From Nostoc sp. TCL26-01 (GTDB lineage: Bacteria > Cyanobacteriota > Cyanobacteriia > Cyanobacteriales > Nostocaceae): a stretch of DNA of 64,000 bases. Shown here one piece after another: positions 9,601 through 18,043 of this stretch. Location of the stretch: the NCBI RefSeq assembly GCF_013393945.1, contig NZ_CP040297.1:772001-836000 (forward strand). Reading direction: 5' to 3'. A program made the translations under genes and the position numbers. Positions within the stretch are counted from its first letter, which is position 1; each line of letters begins with the position of its first letter. A model generated the notes under the pieces. The model did no database searches. It saw only the letters and a program-made list of their open reading frames with translations, and was not told the DNA's origin.

Positions 9601-10318
9601 TATGAATCTCGTCCCACTCAGATTCAGACAGGGGTTGCAGTGTAATTTCTGTATCAAAATACTCACTAGCTGCACTAGTCAACGCTGTCATGATTGTCTC
9701 GACATTGCAGCTCAAACTTGGGGGTAATTGCACAGGTGTCAAAGATTCGGCTCTAAATACTTGAGTAAACAATTCTGCATCTGGCTGTAAACGCATAGAA
9801 CCATGTTGTAGAATGACTCCGCCACGCCGTAATTGAGCGCTACCGATAAACTTTGTGCCATCTGGCAAGATTAAATCTGCACCTGTAGCCGTGCCAAAGC
9901 AGTCGGGGTTGTGAATGTAGCCACGTCCTGCTGTACCATAGTCTAATTTCAGACCGATCGCTCTCCATCCTTGAATCAAAAACTGACAAATTGTTTGATA
10001 CGCCTCAATCCGACTACCTGATAATCCAGATGTGATCACAGCGTAAGTTAAATCACCTTGATGTAAAACTGCTCTACCACCAGTAGGACGACGGACTAAA
10101 TCTAATTTTTGACCTTGCCAAGTCAGATTTTGCCAATGCTGAGGATATTTATGTTGATGATAACCAAGGGAAATTGCAGGTGGCGACCAAGTGTAAAATC
10201 GCAAAACTGAAGGCAGTTTACCCGATTGATGTTGTGCTAACAACCAACGGTCAATTGCCATCTGCACACCACCAGCAGCTGCTAGTAAAGGAATTAGTCG
10301 CCAAACCTGCTGTTTCAT
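9587..10318 (-). CDS. Lipoate/octanoate-protein transferase family (LplA/LipM-like)
   Basis: A 243-residue protein of the biotin/lipoate A/B ligase fold, which attaches octanoyl or lipoyl groups to lipoyl domains. Seen motifs are RRPTGGRAVLHQGDLTYAVI (acyl-adenylate/acyl pocket), DGTKFIGSAQ with the family's conserved Lys, and LQHGSM. The combination of a Cys (NPDCFG) shortly before GTKFIGSAQ and the LQHGS motif resembles LipM-type octanoyltransferases, which use a catalytic Cys; LplA-type ligases lack it. The exact reaction is therefore left open. The final residues HMYHD and the stop codon come from a dispersed repeat, so the original C-terminus may have been replaced. It lies 17 bp downstream of the YbjN-family gene on the same strand and is likely cotranscribed with it. 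Confidence 0.88.
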   Translation of the reverse strand: MKQQVWRLIPLLAAAGGVQMAIDRWLLAQHQSGKLPSVLRFYTWSPPAISLGYHQHKYPQHWQNLTWQGQKLDLVRRPTGGRAVLHQGDLTYAVITSGLSGSRIEAYQTICQFLIQGWRAIGLKLDYGTAGRGYIHNPDCFGTATGADLILPDGTKFIGSAQLRRGGVILQHGSMRLQPDAELFTQVFRAESLTPVQLPPSLSCNVETIMTALTSAASEYFDTEITLQPLSESEWDEIHMYHD

Positions 10319-10335
10319 GCAAAAATTCCAACTAC

Positions 10336-10815
10336 TTATGCTGCACCGAATTCTGATTGTAAGGCTTCATCGTTGTTGTCGGCGATCGTTGCCACAATCG
10401 TAATTAGGCGTGAGACTTCCCCCGGAGATAATTCTGCTAAAGTGCGTGTAGAAATCACCACTACTTGATTTTCAATAATTCCAAAACGAGCTTCAAAGGT
10501 GCTAGAACAGTTCAATTCCAATAGATGACGTAGCAACTTGGGTTCATTTTTAGCAGGTAATTTGAGTACCACAGACCAGACTGTAATTGTATCTTCATCG
10601 GTTTTCCCTGTGAGTTGCACAAATACTTCCACACTACCGTACTTAAACTTCCACAGATAACCGCCCTCTGGGGTGTGGCTTACCATCGCACTATCATCTT
10701 GTTCTAGGGAGTCGATGACATTTTCGATCACTTCCACATGATTTATACCGCTTGTCTCAACCAGCAGTTCATCCAGGAGTTCATCACGAGTTGGAGTTTC
10801 TTGGTAGTTAGCCAT
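10336..10815 (-). CDS. YbjN-domain protein
   Basis: A 159-residue soluble protein with the YbjN / type III secretion chaperone-like fold: an acidic N-terminus, then alternating beta strands (GGYLWKFKYGSVEVFVQL, ITVWSVVLKLPA) and helices (LLRHLLELNCSS; GEVSRLITIVATIAD). Close relatives are common in cyanobacteria and have no proven function; the fold is associated with protein-protein binding. It is the first gene of a probable two-gene unit with the lipoyl transferase 17 bp downstream. No catalytic motif or signal peptide is seen. Confidence 0.85.
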   Translation of the reverse strand: MANYQETPTRDELLDELLVETSGINHVEVIENVIDSLEQDDSAMVSHTPEGGYLWKFKYGSVEVFVQLTGKTDEDTITVWSVVLKLPAKNEPKLLRHLLELNCSSTFEARFGIIENQVVVISTRTLAELSPGEVSRLITIVATIADNNDEALQSEFGAA

Positions 10816-10968
10816 ACAGATTTTTCTCTCAATATATTATTTATCTCATCTACACATACTTTATAGCCTGAGAGCAAAATTAGTTTTAACTCTCTAGTCT
10901 AATGATCACAGGAATACGCAGGATGTGGGAAACTCAGGTGTAGGTTGGGTTGAAGAATGTAGGCGTAA

Positions 10969-11094
10969 CCCGAATTTCTCACTAAATTTATAACATCGAA
11001 GCCCAGAGGCTGTAGGGGCGGGTTCATGAGATATTCGTGAATGATTGAAGCATATTTGTGAACCCGCCCCTACCGTTTTTTGAGAAATCCAGGG
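10969..11094. repeat. 126-bp inverted-repeat element B, copy 1
   Basis: The outer ends are CCCGAATTTCTCAC and its near-complement ending TGAGAAATCCAGGG. The inner arms GTAGGGGCGGGTTCA / TGAACCCGCCCCTAC are almost perfect. It is flanked on both sides by TAA (possibly GTAA), which looks like a target duplication. Three more copies of the same 126-bp length occur at 21557, 23181 and 36967. It has no coding capacity, so it is MITE-like. Confidence 0.8.
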
Positions 11095-11139
11095 TAAGCC
11101 TTCAAGGGAGAGTAACCCAACGGTATCAATATTTAACCT

Positions 11140-11330
11140 CAGAACACGAAACTTTGAGTGCAGAACAGGAATGTTTTCGTTTGGAACACGGAACTTTGAG
11201 TGCAGAACAGGAATGTTTTTGCTTGGAACACGAAACTTTGAGTTCAGAACAGGAATGTTTTTGCTTGGAACATGAAACTTCGAGTGCAGAACAGGAAGCT
11301 TCGAGATGGGAACATGAAAGTTTGGGTTTT
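11140..11330. repeat. 21/42-bp tandem repeat array
   Basis: About nine 21-bp units alternate between two forms, one around GAACACGAAACTTTGAGT and one around GAACAGGAATGTTTTTGC, making a 42-bp higher unit. The period is a whole number of codons. The array is open in one plus-strand frame (alternating LEHETLS and AEQECFC heptads) and in one minus-strand frame (SCS every seven residues). It begins just past the stop of the STAND gene. Confidence 0.8.
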
Positions 11331-11341
11331 AAAGATGGTTG

Positions 11342-13744
11342 TTACTGTTCTGAGGTGAAAGAATCGCGCAAAGATGCTAAATTAGCACGACAAGTCACAG
11401 TATTGGGATGCTCTACCCCTAACCGTTGCTCTAAAATATCTAAAGCTTGGATGTACAAAGGTTCGGCTTCGCTGTCTTTGCCTTGGGAGTTGTAGAGTAA
11501 CGCTAGGTTGTTGAGGCTCATGGCGACATCGGGATGTTCTTCTCCCAGCAGTTTGCGGTGGAGTGCTAAAGCTTGGATGTACAAAGGTTCGGCTTCGCTG
11601 TCTTTGCCTTGGGAGTTGTAGAGAGACGCGAGGTTGTTGAGGCTTGTGGCGACATGGGGATGTTCTTCTCCCAGCAGTTTGCGCCAGAGTGCTAAAGCTT
11701 GGATGTACAAAGGTTCGGCTTCGCTGTATCTGCCTTGGGATTTGTAGAGATACGCTAGGTTGTTGAGGCTTGTGGCGACATAGGGATGTTCCTCTCCCAG
11801 CAGTTTGCGCGTGAGTGCTAAAGCTTGGATGTACAAAGGTTCGGCTTCGCTGTATCTGCCTTGGGATTTGTAGAGAGCCGCGAGGTTGTTGAGGCTAGTG
11901 GCGACATGGGGGTGTTCTTCTCCCAGCAGTTTGCGGCAGAGTGCTAAAGCTTGGATGTACAACGCTTCGGCTTCGCTGTATCTGCCTTGGGAGTTGTAGA
12001 GTAAAGCTAGGTTGTTGAGGCTAGTGGCGACAGAGGGATGTTCTTCTCCCAGCAGCTTGCGCCAGAGTGCTAAAGCTTGGATGTACAAAGGTTCGGCTTT
12101 GCTGTATCTGCCTTGGGAGTCGTAGAGTCCCGCGAGGTTGTTGAGGCTAGTGGCGACAGAGGGATGTTCTTCTCCCAGCAGTTTGCGGTGGAGTGCTAAA
12201 GCTTGGATGTACAAAGGTTCGGCTTCGCTGTCTTTGCCTTGGGAGTTGTAGAGAGCCGCGAGGTTGTTGAGGCTAGTGGCGACATGGGGGTGTTCTTCTC
12301 CCAGCAGTTTGCGGCAGAGTGCTAAAGCTTGGATGTACAACGCTTCGGCTTCGCTGTATCTGCCTTGGGAGTTGTAGAGTAAAGCTAGGTTGTTGAGGCT
12401 AGTGGCGACAGAGGGATGTTCTTCTCCCAGCAGCTTGCGCCAGAGTGCTAAAGCTTGGATGTACAAAGGTTCGGCTTTGCTGTATCTGCCTTGGGAGTCG
12501 TAGAGTCCCGCGAGGTTGTTGAGGCTAGTGGCGACAGAGGGATGTTCTTCGCCCAAACGTTTTTTAGTGATTTCTAGACATTGCTCATACCAAGGTTCAG
12601 CTTGGTTATACAATCCTTGACCATAATAAAATCTAGCGTTGCCGATGAAAGGCCAGAGTAAATCATCATCGCTGACGTATTGAATGAGATGATTCGCTAC
12701 TTCTGCTACATGAGGAATGGCGGGAGTAACGGCGGTGATTTGCTCAAGGGTGGGTGAGTCAGGAATATCTTGAGCCACTTCTACAATTACTCGGCAGAGC
12801 GATCGCTTAAATTCCTCTGCCTGCTCTAAACCTGTAAGCTTATATTGGAAAAACTCTCTCAACAGTGGATGTAGTTGATAGATTCCTTCGCCTTTACGCT
12901 GGAGTAAATGCAGATTCAGTAAGCTATCGTCTCTAATTTCTTCTAAATCTTCTGCATCTGTTTCTGTTACACAATGTTCTACAAAGTTCCAAGATAAAGG
13001 TGCGGCAGCAAATAAACTTAATAAACAGCCCAATTGTTTAGCGTTGTCCTCTAATTCTTGCCAACTCAACTCAAAGGCGGCTGACACACCTCGTTGTGCT
13101 GTCATGTCGGCTTCTGACTTAGATTTAGACAGGGAACGCTCATCTAGTCGCTTGTTTTCCAAGCGTTGCAACATTTCTGTTAAGGATAAATCCTGTTTCC
13201 GTGCTAGATACCGTCCGACTAATTCCACACCCAAGGGTAAATATCCTAACCATGCACACAGAGACGTTGCGTGCAACGTCTCTACATCATTATCAATACG
13301 TTCTTTACCAATAATTGATTGCAATAACTCCCGCGCCGCTTCTGGTTGCAGCACATCTAATGATAACTGTGGGATGCGTCCTAAGTTCTGGCGCGTAGTC
13401 ATCAACACTTTAAACCGGGAAGATAGAGATTGTAAGTAAGGCTTGACTTGTTCGTAGTCGCTGACATCATCCAGCACTAGCAACACATCACCCTCTCGCC
13501 AACGCCGCCAGCAGTATTGTACTTGGGCGATGATATCAAAATCTTCTGGTGGCTTTAAATCCAGGTGTGTTCTGGCAAACTGGACAATTTGAATGCCTAT
13601 ATCTCCGGTTTTGGGCAGTAACCAGCAAATTCCCCCTTGATAAGTCTCGTATTTTTCCAAGGCATATTGCAGTGCTAGTTCTGTTTTGCCGACACCACCC
13701 ATCCCCGCAATAGCAGCGATCGCTACTTGAGGATTTTGCTGCAA
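11342..13744 (-). CDS. STAND NTPase: NB-ARC domain plus TPR array (main part of an interrupted gene)
   Basis: An open frame of 800 codons from a TTG, but clear homology starts 42 codons earlier. Residues such as NLPWSGVEKFVGRE, typical of the start of an NB-ARC module, lie at 13745-13870 in frame with no start codon. The frame reaches back to a single TGA (13871-13873) that ends the upstream 126-residue ORF in the same frame. NB-ARC features are the P-loop AGMGGVGKTELALQYAL, Walker B VLLVLDDVSD, the TTRQNLGRIP sensor and GYLPLGVELVGRYLA. After a winged-helix-like region, about nine 42-residue TPRs follow (GEEHPSVATSLNNLA), nearly identical at DNA level. STAND proteins of this plan are signal-sensing switches in regulation or phage defence; the ligand is unknown. 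It may be a recent pseudogene, or made by TGA readthrough or internal initiation. Confidence 0.8.
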   Translation of the reverse strand: MQQNPQVAIAAIAGMGGVGKTELALQYALEKYETYQGGICWLLPKTGDIGIQIVQFARTHLDLKPPEDFDIIAQVQYCWRRWREGDVLLVLDDVSDYEQVKPYLQSLSSRFKVLMTTRQNLGRIPQLSLDVLQPEAARELLQSIIGKERIDNDVETLHATSLCAWLGYLPLGVELVGRYLARKQDLSLTEMLQRLENKRLDERSLSKSKSEADMTAQRGVSAAFELSWQELEDNAKQLGCLLSLFAAAPLSWNFVEHCVTETDAEDLEEIRDDSLLNLHLLQRKGEGIYQLHPLLREFFQYKLTGLEQAEEFKRSLCRVIVEVAQDIPDSPTLEQITAVTPAIPHVAEVANHLIQYVSDDDLLWPFIGNARFYYGQGLYNQAEPWYEQCLEITKKRLGEEHPSVATSLNNLAGLYDSQGRYSKAEPLYIQALALWRKLLGEEHPSVATSLNNLALLYNSQGRYSEAEALYIQALALCRKLLGEEHPHVATSLNNLAALYNSQGKDSEAEPLYIQALALHRKLLGEEHPSVATSLNNLAGLYDSQGRYSKAEPLYIQALALWRKLLGEEHPSVATSLNNLALLYNSQGRYSEAEALYIQALALCRKLLGEEHPHVATSLNNLAALYKSQGRYSEAEPLYIQALALTRKLLGEEHPYVATSLNNLAYLYKSQGRYSEAEPLYIQALALWRKLLGEEHPHVATSLNNLASLYNSQGKDSEAEPLYIQALALHRKLLGEEHPDVAMSLNNLALLYNSQGKDSEAEPLYIQALDILEQRLGVEHPNTVTCRANLASLRDSFTSEQ
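11520..12560. repeat. 126-bp tandem TPR-coding repeats with a 378-bp duplicated block
   Basis: About eight tandem 126-bp units (42 codons each) lie within the STAND gene. A three-unit block beginning GCCAGAGTGCTAAAGCTTGG at 12061 recurs at 12439, exactly 378 bp apart and almost without change, which implies recent unequal exchange or slippage. The region is also prone to mis-assembly with short reads. Confidence 0.9.
13260..13283. repeat. Dispersed 24-bp palindrome inside the STAND coding sequence
   Basis: The arms AGAGACGTTGC and GCAACGTCTCT are separated by GT. The same palindrome occurs in gaps near 18250, 18885, 31330 and 63069. Here it lies in frame and encodes the segment VETLHATSLC between the NB-ARC sensor region and the conserved AWLGYLPLG motif. 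Confidence 0.85.
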
Positions 13745-13870
13745 AAGTTGGTGGAGTTGTTGCAGTTCAGTTTCACGTCCGACAAATTTCTCTACCCCAC
13801 TCCAGGGTAAATTGTGCGGTATTGCAGTAGGGGGATTTGACTTTACCTGTTCCCATTCAGGCGACTGTAG

Positions 13871-14251
13871 TCAGAAATTAAAGTTTTGGGTGCGGTTGTC
13901 ATTAGTAACGTTCCCGACATTACCACCGTAATTTTTATCAACTGTGTTGGTAAAATTCTGGATAAGCGCGGGTTGAGATTTTACAGCATCCGCCAAAGCT
14001 GCAATAGCTTGAGCAATTTCTGGGTCTTTTTTTGCTGCTGCTTCTACCTGTCCCACGAGATCAGCATCACCGTAATCTAAAGGTTGTGTTTGCGCCTGTT
14101 CGATTGCTAAGGCTGTGCTAGGTTCTTTGCGTTTCAGTAGCGAGAATAATTTACCACTTTTCTCTAAAACCTTTTCGCCCAAGATTTCCCCAGTTCTTTC
14201 AAAAGCTTTAGTCAGGACTAAAATAGCGATCGCCGCAGCAGTTAATGACAT
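13871..14251 (-). CDS. N-terminal effector-associated domain of the interrupted STAND protein
   Basis: A 126-residue ORF starting with a hydrophobic helix (SLTAAAIAILVLTKAFERTG), then EKVLEKSGKLFSLLKRKEP, a helix-rich acidic middle, and a C-terminal stretch GGNVGNVTNDNRTQNFNF. This kind of N-terminal module is found directly in front of NB-ARC-TPR regions in cyanobacterial proteins. The TGA stop at 13871-13873 is in frame with the downstream NB-ARC ORF; reading through would give one protein of about 969 residues. The base after the stop is C, a weak termination context in E. coli. It may be expressed alone as a short protein, or be the 5' half of a broken gene. Confidence 0.7.
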   Translation of the reverse strand: MSLTAAAIAILVLTKAFERTGEILGEKVLEKSGKLFSLLKRKEPSTALAIEQAQTQPLDYGDADLVGQVEAAAKKDPEIAQAIAALADAVKSQPALIQNFTNTVDKNYGGNVGNVTNDNRTQNFNF

Positions 14252-14335
14252 AAACTCAACAAAAGCTCAATTAGACTGATTTTCTCCAGTTTATCTAAAT
14301 AATTCGTAATTCGTAGTTTGTCATGGATCTCCCCT

Positions 14336-14366
14336 AGCCGCGACTTCTAGTCGCCTGGTGCAAGAT
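14336..14366. repeat. Single arm of dispersed element D
   Basis: The sequence AGCCGCGACTTCTAGTCGCC followed by TGGTGCAAGAT matches the two inverted arms of the element at 20927-21071. Only one arm is present here. Confidence 0.65.
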
Positions 14367-14368
14367 AT

Positions 14369-14393
14369 AAAAAAGCCTCCCTGGTGGGAGGCT
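14369..14393 (-). terminator. Intrinsic terminator of the 1034-residue membrane protein gene
   Basis: Read on the minus strand, AGCCTCCC, loop ACCA, GGGAGGCT is followed by a run of T. It lies about 25 bp past the stop codon at 14418. Confidence 0.85.
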
Positions 14394-14417
14394 GAAAATT
14401 TAGCGGAGACAAACTTG

Positions 14418-17400
14418 TTAAGCTACCGGACTAACTGCGATCGCACCTCCTAGTGCAGAGAAGATGGCAGAAACTACGGCGGTAGCAAATAACCACCAAG
14501 CGGCTGTAGCGGCGGCTTTGCGGGTTTCTTCGGCTTGGTGTTGGGCTTGGTGTTTGACTTCTTCTAGGCGGCGTTGGGCTTCTTGTTGTAAGCGTTCGGC
14601 GCGTTGTAATACGGTGTTGCGGGCGCGTTCGATTTGGTCAATAACCCGGTTGGCATCTTCCTCGGAGATATCTTCACGGGAACTGATCAGGGCGACTAGG
14701 GTGTCGCGGTTGAATGAAGAGAGGCGATCGCGTAATGCGTCGAATCCTGCTTGTGGGTCGTCAAACAAGGTACGGACATCGCGTTTAATCCCATCATAAT
14801 TGAGTTCGGGACGTTCTAAGGCGTTGAGGTAGTTGCGGATGCGAGCAAAAACTCCGTCAATCACGTCTTGAATTCGGCGTTGGATACCCCGCACTTGTTC
14901 GACAAATTGATCCCGGACGGAAACTATATTGTCGGCAATTTTGGCTGCTTCTTCATCGGTGATATCTTCCCGAATCTTCAACAAGGCAATAATGGTAGAA
15001 CGGTCAAAATGGGCTAGGCGATCGCTAAAACTTTCTACTCCTACTCGTGGATCATGGAGTAATAATTGTAAGTCGCGTTTGATACCTTCAGGATTCAATT
15101 CTTCTTTCCCTGTTTGCCGCAAGTACTCCTCTAAATAAGCTTGAAATGTTTCTGCTCTCTGTTGGGTACGAGTAGCTAGGCGACGGGGAGTACGGACAAT
15201 ATTCCGCAGGGAATTCTGTACAGCATCAATGGTTTCATTGACTTGCTGTTCGCTCAAATCCTGACGTTGACTCAGTAATTTTACTACTGTATCTCTATCT
15301 ACTTGTGACAAGCGACGACGTAGTGCCACTGCTCCTTCTTTGGGATTGGCAAACAGTTGATTTAAATCCCGTTGGATACCTTCAGGGTTGAGTTCTGATT
15401 TACCAGTCTTCCGCAGGTAATCGGCAATGGTAGTAGTTACAGAATCATATTGGGCTTTGGCTTTGTCGGCTACCGCTTGAGGGGCGTGGCGGACACTGTG
15501 CCAAGACTCCTCTACAGCATTGATGATTTGATGGGCTTGGTCTTCTGTAATATCTTGGCGTTGACTGAGTAACTGTACCAAAGTATCCCGGTCAAAGCGA
15601 GACAATCGCGCCCGAATAGCTGCTATTCCCGTTTGGGGGTCTGCCAATAGGGTTTTCAGGTCAGCCCGAATCGCATCAGGGTTTAACTCGGCTTTACCTG
15701 TATTACGCAGATATGACTCAACATTTAACCACAGAGTTTCCGCTTGATATCTGGCTTGATCTGCTAGATTTTTGGATTCTAACAAAGCGCGATCGCGTTG
15801 TTTGAGCAAATCATCAATAATTCTGTCAGGTTCTCCCGGTTGCATATCATTGCGTTCTAGCAATATCTGCTGCATTTGGTAGCGATCGACTATTGCTAGT
15901 CGTCGTGACAGAGTTTCGTAATCTGCGTCTGCATCTTCTAGTATAGGTTTGAAATCTCGCTCAATACCTTCGGAACTCAAATCTGCCTTACTTGTGACTA
16001 GCAGATAACTTTCAATGCGGCGTTGCAAGTCTTGAGTAATTTCTCTCTCTTCTTCAGCTGTGACTGTCACCAATACCGACTGACGCACCGCTTCTAATCG
16101 GTCGGCAATATGCTGAATTTGGTCTTGGGTCAGTAGTCCCCGTTGTTGTAAAATCTTGGCAAAGTCGTTGCGAGACAAGCGCTCAAGTTCCCGGCGGACT
16201 GTACCAGGGTCGGCTGCTTGGTCGTAGATCACATGATGAAATTCTTCAGCGATTCTTTGCTCACTCAATTGCCAAGCATAGGTGTTGAGCAGATAGTTTT
16301 CCACATCTGCCCGAATGGGACTGTAGGGTTGTGAGGCTGTGGGTAAGCCTAATTTATCGGCTTGTGCTGTGGCTTTATCTTTAGCTGTGGTTAATGATTG
16401 TAAGATTTTTTCCACATCTAACTCTGATAAGTCCGTTCTACCCAACACAACACCAGTCAGGGCAGAGAGTCCTTGCTGCATTAATCCAGGTTTTTGTTCT
16501 GCTTCTTTGGTAGATTTGGTTTCGGCAATTAATCTCTCCAGCTTGGCGTTAAGTTCATCGGTCTGAGTTTGTCCTGGTGGCAATGATTTGAGATAATCTA
16601 CCAATTCACCCAAGCGGTCTGGGGTGGGTTCATGCTGAATTACCACCTGTTGCCAAACGTTATACAGAGTATCAGCAATCCGCTTGACATCCCGTTTCGA
16701 TAAGTCAGTCCGACTGCTAACTAGATCGATAAACTTTTGGCGATCAATCTTGCGTAAGTCTGGACTACCCGCAACAGCTTTTAATTGGGGATCATTCAGT
16801 AATCTTTCAAATTCACTGCGAATATTCGTTATATCCAATTCTGGTGGACGCAGTTTTTCAATATAATCTTCTATGTTTTCCCGAATACTGATGGGGTCGA
16901 TCGCACTGCCTAATTCTCGTCTCACGGCTGCGGCTGCGGCTTCTGCGGTGGCTACCACTTGCTGATTCACAGCTTTTGCGCCCAGTGCGGCTGTGGCTGT
17001 TCCCATAATTGCCTGAAAGCCAGAGGTAGCCGTATTCACGACTGAACCAATTAGGGAACCAACTGTGGTGGAACTCACCCACACCAACAGTAAAAAGTAA
17101 GCACCCCAAATCACTAAACCCAGAATTGCTCCCAGTCTAGGATCTAAAATGACTAAGCTGAGTTTAACCGCCAAAAAAGAGGCCACGAGTAGGGCGATCG
17201 TTACAGTGATTAATGTCCACAGTCCCACTGCCGTACCGATTTTGCGAATTGTGCCACCAAAGCTTCCCCCTACTTCGCTGTCTGCACCTGAGTCTGATGC
17301 ACGTCCCAGATAAGAAATCCCCGCAGCAACAGAGAGATTAGTTAATACTAGTTGAAAAGCGAAAGCCAAGATCACACCAGAAAGTAAAGCCACAAAAAAG

Positions 17401-17522
17401 CGTGGCCCGGAAGTCAGAACCGATGCTTGTGCTGGTGTCACGCCTGTAGTTTCCCCTGGAATCTGTGCCATCCATAAGAGGGGCTTGTAGAATTCCAGCA
17501 TAATTTCCGTACTTTGAAACAT
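14418..17522 (-). CDS. Large membrane protein with about eight internal repeats
   Basis: 1034 residues. The N-terminal part has three or four transmembrane helices (about 41-65, 95-122, 131-160). A soluble region (about 215-965) follows, made of about eight related units of 75-105 residues. In the best-kept units (about 600-965) the pattern is YLRxTGKxELNPxGIxxDL, about 12 residues, then RLxxxDRxTLVxLLSQRxDI and a closing helix. A charged coiled coil (QRAERLQQEAQRRLEEVK) and a C-terminal hydrophobic helix (AAWWLFATAVVSAIFSALGG) end the protein. I recognise no enzyme motif. The layout suggests a membrane-anchored scaffold tied at both ends. Relatives seem restricted to cyanobacteria (recollection, not checked). 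It is a single gene with its own terminator. Confidence 0.85.
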   Translation of the reverse strand: MFQSTEIMLEFYKPLLWMAQIPGETTGVTPAQASVLTSGPRFFVALLSGVILAFAFQLVLTNLSVAAGISYLGRASDSGADSEVGGSFGGTIRKIGTAVGLWTLITVTIALLVASFLAVKLSLVILDPRLGAILGLVIWGAYFLLLVWVSSTTVGSLIGSVVNTATSGFQAIMGTATAALGAKAVNQQVVATAEAAAAAVRRELGSAIDPISIRENIEDYIEKLRPPELDITNIRSEFERLLNDPQLKAVAGSPDLRKIDRQKFIDLVSSRTDLSKRDVKRIADTLYNVWQQVVIQHEPTPDRLGELVDYLKSLPPGQTQTDELNAKLERLIAETKSTKEAEQKPGLMQQGLSALTGVVLGRTDLSELDVEKILQSLTTAKDKATAQADKLGLPTASQPYSPIRADVENYLLNTYAWQLSEQRIAEEFHHVIYDQAADPGTVRRELERLSRNDFAKILQQRGLLTQDQIQHIADRLEAVRQSVLVTVTAEEEREITQDLQRRIESYLLVTSKADLSSEGIERDFKPILEDADADYETLSRRLAIVDRYQMQQILLERNDMQPGEPDRIIDDLLKQRDRALLESKNLADQARYQAETLWLNVESYLRNTGKAELNPDAIRADLKTLLADPQTGIAAIRARLSRFDRDTLVQLLSQRQDITEDQAHQIINAVEESWHSVRHAPQAVADKAKAQYDSVTTTIADYLRKTGKSELNPEGIQRDLNQLFANPKEGAVALRRRLSQVDRDTVVKLLSQRQDLSEQQVNETIDAVQNSLRNIVRTPRRLATRTQQRAETFQAYLEEYLRQTGKEELNPEGIKRDLQLLLHDPRVGVESFSDRLAHFDRSTIIALLKIREDITDEEAAKIADNIVSVRDQFVEQVRGIQRRIQDVIDGVFARIRNYLNALERPELNYDGIKRDVRTLFDDPQAGFDALRDRLSSFNRDTLVALISSREDISEEDANRVIDQIERARNTVLQRAERLQQEAQRRLEEVKHQAQHQAEETRKAAATAAWWLFATAVVSAIFSALGGAIAVSPVA

Positions 17523-18043
17523 TGTATTTCCTTTTCCTAAGCAATTTAAATTTGGATGGCTTCAGAATTTCGTCAGCAACAACTTTAGTTTTTGTGCCTA
17601 TGGCAATACCAAATCTTCTTACTTTTAGAATCTAGGAATTTACTACTTCAAAGCATCCATCCCAGGTGGTAAGCCTATCTCCTACGATAGATAGAAATTT
17701 AGCTATTTAGCTTTAGAAAATATCCCTAACTTTAACAATTTATCTGTTAATAACAGTTGCTATTTTTCCGCTAATACCTGCTTATTATTAATTGCTTTTT
17801 ATGAGATATTTATCTTATTTAAATTAGTCTTTAACTACAAAAAAAATATTGCTAATTTACGTTTATTTACAATTAAGCTTTTTATCCCTCTCTACAGGCA
17901 TATTTGATAGAAATAAAACTTTTCTCGCAATCGTCCCCAAGAAGTGTGTGTAGTTTGTACCTTTTGTACCTATGGACGGAAAGCAATTTATCAATGAATC
18001 GCTAAGGTTAAGTTAAGTAACAAATCGCTCTTGGTACACAAAA
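17523..18043. other. AT-rich intergenic region
   Basis: 520 bp between two divergent genes. No ORF, terminator or known repeat family was seen. It must hold the promoters of the large membrane protein gene and of the HLIP gene. A short imperfect direct repeat TTTGTACC lies near 17955-17970. Confidence 0.6.

Larger units (their letters stand above)
10816..11341. other. Intergenic region holding element B copy and 21/42-bp tandem repeats
   Basis: No supported gene. It holds a 126-bp inverted-repeat element (10969-11094) and about 190 bp of tandem repeats (11140-11330). A 145-codon open frame (11058-11495, plus strand) crosses all of it, but its GTG lies inside the element and its 3' part is antisense to the STAND gene, so it is not called as a gene. 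Confidence 0.7.

Noticed and set aside
11058..11495. 145-codon plus-strand ORF over the 21/42-bp repeats
   Set aside because: Its GTG lies inside element B, no ribosome site is seen, and the 3' third is antisense to the STAND gene. It is open because the repeat period is a multiple of three.
13044..13439. 131-codon plus-strand ORF
   Set aside because: Antisense shadow of the NB-ARC coding region; no start signals or family resemblance.
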